From: Candidatus Gastranaerophilales bacterium
Lineage (GTDB): Bacteria; Cyanobacteriota; Vampirovibrionia; Gastranaerophilales; Gastranaerophilaceae
Direction: 5' to 3'
DNA length: 36,419 nucleotides
NCBI GenBank assembly: GCA_944323425.1
Contig: CALUSL010000021.1
Span: forward strand, 1-36,419
Both the position numbers and the translations under genes were made by a program. A model generated the notes under the pieces. It saw nothing but the letters and a program-made list of their open reading frames with translations, ran no database searches and was not told where the DNA came from. Below, one piece after another: positions 34,416-36,419 of the stretch. Within the stretch, counting starts at the first letter, position 1. Each line of letters begins with the position of its first letter.

Positions 34416-34697
34416 ATGACTATTTTGGCTTATTCAACAAGTTCTGCTGAAACTTCAGGAACGGATATGAATGCATGGCTTGCAAAATTGCAAGAAGGTA
34501 AAAAAAGTACTGCTCAGCTTCAGCAAGAAATGCTAAAAGGTTCTATTCAAAGTGTAGATACAAATAAACTTGATGATATTGATAATCTTTCTAAAACTGA
34601 TGAAGAAAAAGAAGAAGATGAAGAAAAAGACGATATTCAAGAACCTTCTACAGTTACTAAAGAACAACTACAATCTCCAATTGATTTAAAAATCTAA
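34416..34697 (+). CDS. Small acidic protein with C-terminal QLQSPID motif, 93 aa
   Basis: I start it at the ATG at 34416, which has AGAAGGA six bases before it, rather than the upstream GTG at 34383. The product is MTILAYSTSSAETSG, a helix (MNAWLAKLQEGKKSTAQLQQ), a strongly acidic Glu/Asp/Lys stretch (about residues 60-76) and the C-terminus PSTVTKEQLQSPIDLKI. Apart from that shared end it does not look like its neighbour. It has no signal peptide or membrane segment. Function unknown. Confidence 0.7.
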   Translation: MTILAYSTSSAETSGTDMNAWLAKLQEGKKSTAQLQQEMLKGSIQSVDTNKLDDIDNLSKTDEEKEEDEEKDDIQEPSTVTKEQLQSPIDLKI

Positions 34698-34711
34698 AAA
34701 TATGCCTTTAT

Positions 34712-34748
34712 AAAAATACTGCTCTTGACAACAGGGCAGTATTTTTTT
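34712..34748 (+). terminator. Rho-independent terminator
   Basis: AAAAATACTGCTCT (34712-34725) pairs with AGGGCAGTATTTTT (34733-34746), with one G-T pair, followed by Ts. Confidence 0.88.
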
Positions 34749-34823
34749 GTGTAACAATTTCTGGATTATATGTTTTTTCATATTTATAAAAATAGTAGAA
34801 TAAATTTTAACAGGGAGTTTTTT

Positions 34824-35030
34824 ATGAAAAAACTGTTTTCTTTATTAATATTTCTTTTTTTGATAACAAATTGTGCGTTTGCTGAAACTGTAATTTTTAA
34901 TACAAAAACAGGCAAGATTCATAAACCTTCTTGTCCAAGTGCAAAAAGTTGTACTGTAAATTGTATAAAAATAGATAAAAAAGAGGCTAAGTCCCGCGGC
35001 GGCGTTCCTTGCAAAAGATGCGGAGGCTGA
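34824..35030 (+). CDS. Secreted Ada-type zinc-finger-like peptide, 68 aa
   Basis: I start it at the ATG at 34824, with CAGGGAG before it, which puts a signal peptide first (MKKLFSLLIFLFLITNCAFA). The mature part, about 48 aa, follows the pattern of the Ada metal-binding domain also found at the end of some secreted nucleases. It runs FNTKTGKIHKPSC, a central C, a helix KKEAKSRGG and VPCKRCGG. The residues H-x3-C and C-x2-C could bind zinc. Here the domain stands alone, without a nuclease. The stop overlaps the start of the uracil-DNA glycosylase gene, so the two are co-translated. Confidence 0.7.
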   Translation: MKKLFSLLIFLFLITNCAFAETVIFNTKTGKIHKPSCPSAKSCTVNCIKIDKKEAKSRGGVPCKRCGG

Positions 35031-35032
35031 TG

Positions 35033-35620
35033 ATGACTGTAGAATCAGAGGCGCTTGATAAAATAAGAGAAAAATGCAAAAGTTGTTATAAATGTCCGCT
35101 TGGTAAAACAAGAACAAATTCTGTATTCTCAGGTGGGATTCCGAATCATAAATTGATGTTGATAGGAGAAGCTCCCGGATACTGGGAAGATCAAAAGGGT
35201 GAACCTTTTGTTGGAAAAGCCGGACAGCTTCTTGACAAAATATTCGCATGTGTTGGTCTATCCAGAAAAACGGATGTGTATATATGTAATACTTTAAAAT
35301 GCAGACCTCCTGACAATCGCAATCCACTGCCGGAAGAAAAAGCAGCTTGTCGTGAATATTTAGATGCGCAAATTGAAATATTAAAACCGAGGATAATACT
35401 TCTTTGCGGCGGAGTCGCTGTACAATCAATGCTGGATGGTGCTACCGGTATTACCAGAGTAAGGGGGAAATGGTTCGATGGGCCGTATGGTTCAAGGATG
35501 ATGCCTATTTTTCATCCGTCATATCTTTTAAGAAATGATTCCCGGGAAAAAGGCAGCCCCAAGTGGCTTATGTGGCAGGATATTAAAGAAATTAAAAAAG
35601 CATATGATGCACTGGAATAG
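35033..35620 (+). CDS. Family 4 uracil-DNA glycosylase
   Basis: This enzyme removes uracil from DNA and carries a [4Fe-4S] cluster. The start at 35033 is chosen because GGAGG lies six bases before it; the ATG at 35030 overlaps the previous stop and is too close. In the 195-aa product the cluster cysteines are Cys18 and Cys21 (CYKC), Cys90 (LKC) and Cys106. The active-site motif is GEAPG (45-49) and the second motif is FHPSYLLR near residue 160. KCRPPDNRNP is also conserved. It is co-translated with the Ada-like peptide and is followed by the ssrA promoter. Confidence 0.92.
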   Translation: MTVESEALDKIREKCKSCYKCPLGKTRTNSVFSGGIPNHKLMLIGEAPGYWEDQKGEPFVGKAGQLLDKIFACVGLSRKTDVYICNTLKCRPPDNRNPLPEEKAACREYLDAQIEILKPRIILLCGGVAVQSMLDGATGITRVRGKWFDGPYGSRMMPIFHPSYLLRNDSREKGSPKWLMWQDIKEIKKAYDALE

Positions 35621-35631
35621 TCTGTTTTTTG

Positions 35632-35640
35632 TGCTATAAT
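35632..35640 (+). promoter_or_regulatory. Extended -10 promoter of ssrA
   Basis: TGC before TATAAT (35635-35640). The predicted start near 35647 lies about 26 bases before the mature tmRNA end and leaves a short 5' leader to be trimmed. Confidence 0.6.
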
Positions 35641-35672
35641 AATAAATACACAGTACTTTGAAATATGAATAT

Positions 35673-36082
35673 GGGGACGTTTTGGATTTGACGGGGTGAT
35701 CGTTTGTATCAAACTGCGAGTCCGAGCGCTGTTCTCGGTTATCAACGAGCAACTTAAAATAAACGCTAACAACGTTATCGAAGGCAATTTCGGCAGAAGA
35801 GCAGCTCTCGCTGCCTAGTAACCGATAGTTCTACAAACTGAACTATGCCCACTCTTGCCGCCCAGCTTGCCGGTTGCAAGGGTAAATTATGCAAGACGCA
35901 GTGCAATGATGAGAATTAGTTGCATCAAGTTTTTTCTCAAAGAGCGTATCTCTTAAAACTGCTTTGTTTTGGCTCAGGTTCAGGCAGCTTTCCTTGCTAA
36001 AACGAGATAAAAGACTCCTACGCTCGTAGATGTTTGCTGCATTCCATTTCGGACAGGGGTTCGACTCCCCTCGTCTCCACCA
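35673..36082 (+). ncRNA. ssrA: Transfer-messenger RNA (tmRNA)
   Basis: tmRNA frees stalled ribosomes and tags the peptide for destruction. The acceptor stem pairs GGGGACG (35673-35679) with CGTCTCC (36072-36078), followed by ACCA. The T-arm is GGGG-TTCGACT-CCCC (36056-36070). The tag frame (35765-35818) starts at GCT and ends at TAG. It encodes ANNVIEGNFGRRAALAA, whose ANN start and ALAA end are those of known tags. The RNA is one piece, not circularly permuted. Confidence 0.96.
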
Positions 36083-36124
36083 TTTATTTATATTTTAAGT
36101 TATATAGCAAAGGGAGTCGAACCC
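36056..36124. repeat. Inverted copy of the ssrA T-arm just downstream of ssrA
   Basis: GGGTTCGACTCCC (36057-36069, in the tmRNA T-arm) recurs exactly inverted as GGGAGTCGAACCC (36112-36124). The two copies enclose the ssrA 3' end. Confidence 0.7.
36074..36105. repeat. Direct repeat copy A at the ssrA 3' end (att-like)
   Basis: A 32-base segment from the acceptor stem through CCACCA into the flank. It recurs at 36388-36419 with one T/C difference. ssrA 3' ends are common integration targets for tyrosine recombinases. Confidence 0.65.
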
Positions 36125-36387
36125 AATGCTACCGCATAGGGGTTCTACCTCTCATAAAACAAGACATTTAGTCTTGTTCCCGTTCCCGCCATTGGCGGGG
36201 CGGGGGCAGAGTCCTCGTCTCCATACTTTTGAGCCGTACTCCGACGGAGTAGGCGAAAACGAAAAAGCATACGGATGTGAGTCCGTACCGGCGAAACGTT
36301 GAGTTTCGGCGGACAGGACGAAACTGGACGATGGCGACGTAGAAATCTTTGATTTCACAGGAGCATAGTTCGATTTTACGGACACTA
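36106..36387. mobile_element. Scar region of repeated ssrA 3' fragments and hairpins, no gene
   Basis: I see no gene here. It holds an inverted T-arm copy (36112-36124) and an 11-base exact copy of the tmRNA end CCTCGTCTCCA (36213-36223). It also has several small hairpins, such as AACAAGAC/GTCTTGTT, CCCGCC/GGCGGG and TACTCC/GGAGTA. A T-arm-like TTCGATT lies just before the second direct repeat. It is richer in G+C than the surrounding genes. The best reading is debris of integrations at ssrA. Confidence 0.45.
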
Positions 36388-36419
36388 TCTCCACCATTTA
36401 TTTATATTTCAAGTTATAT
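36388..36419. repeat. Direct repeat copy B (att-like), running to the window edge
   Basis: It matches 36074-36105 over 32 bases with one difference and stops only because the window ends, so the repeat may be longer. The bases before it (TTCGATT, then CTATCTCCACCA) resemble a decayed ssrA 3' end. Confidence 0.65.

Noticed and set aside
34845-35429. 194-codon minus-strand frame
   Set aside because: It is antisense to the Ada-like and uracil-DNA glycosylase genes, whose motifs are unambiguous.
36152-36397. 81-codon minus-strand frame after ssrA
   Set aside because: It covers hairpins and ssrA-derived repeats and has no credible start site.

Overview
The window is low-GC, standard-code bacterial DNA from an anaerobe with an outer membrane. 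An autotransporter-type barrel and an OmpH/Skp chaperone indicate the outer membrane. A three-subunit [FeFe] hydrogenase, an adenosylcobalamin-dependent ribonucleotide reductase and the absence of respiratory genes indicate anaerobic life. The set of small lineage-type proteins and the tmRNA tag ANNVIEGNFGRRAALAA fit the non-photosynthetic gut relatives of Cyanobacteria (Gastranaerophilales/Melainabacteria). That placement is inference; no marker gene here settles it.

Layout. 1-1121: 3' part of an autotransporter-like gene with C-rich codon use unlike the rest. 1301-1924: minus-strand orphan. 1992-5018: promoter, a compact cobalamin-riboswitch-like leader with an apparent expression platform, and an operon of three unrecognised proteins. 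5068-6306: Skp-like chaperone and a membrane-anchored small heat-shock-type protein. 6367-13192: yceD-rpmF, then a fatty-acid/phospholipid block plsX-fabH-fabD-orf-fabG-acpP-fabF. 13318-15288: nrdJ (minus). 15556-16925: two tandem PlsC acyltransferases. 16991-20677: dapA, trkA, trkH. 20987-24957: MATE transporter, DEDDh exonuclease, dnaK. 25013-27021: small ORFs, a DUF721/DciA-like protein, a CMP-sugar cytidylyltransferase and a ribbon-helix-helix regulator. 27218-27862: LysM protein. 27938-32091: hydrogenase operon hydC-hydB-hydA (minus). 32354-35620: AMIN-like secreted protein, YkgJ-type cysteine-cluster protein, two small proteins sharing one C-terminal motif, a secreted Ada-like zinc-finger peptide and a family-4 uracil-DNA glycosylase. 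35673-36082: tmRNA, followed to the window end by repeated fragments of its own 3' end.

How the genes connect. PlsX, FabH, FabD, FabG, ACP, FabF and the two PlsC proteins cover most steps from malonyl-ACP to phosphatidic acid. B12 links two places: NrdJ needs adenosylcobalamin, and the riboswitch-like leader at about 2030-2245 probably senses a cobalamin, although the proteins it controls have no known link to B12. The hydrogenase operon faces away from the AMIN-like gene across a 262-base region holding a perfect 28-bp palindrome and a GTGA-N6-TCAC dyad, both good operator candidates.

Most worth following: the riboswitch-controlled three-gene operon (2246-5018), the shared C-terminal QLQSPID motif on two adjacent small proteins (34064-34697), and the serial ssrA 3'-end scars (36056-36419), which mark an integration hotspot.
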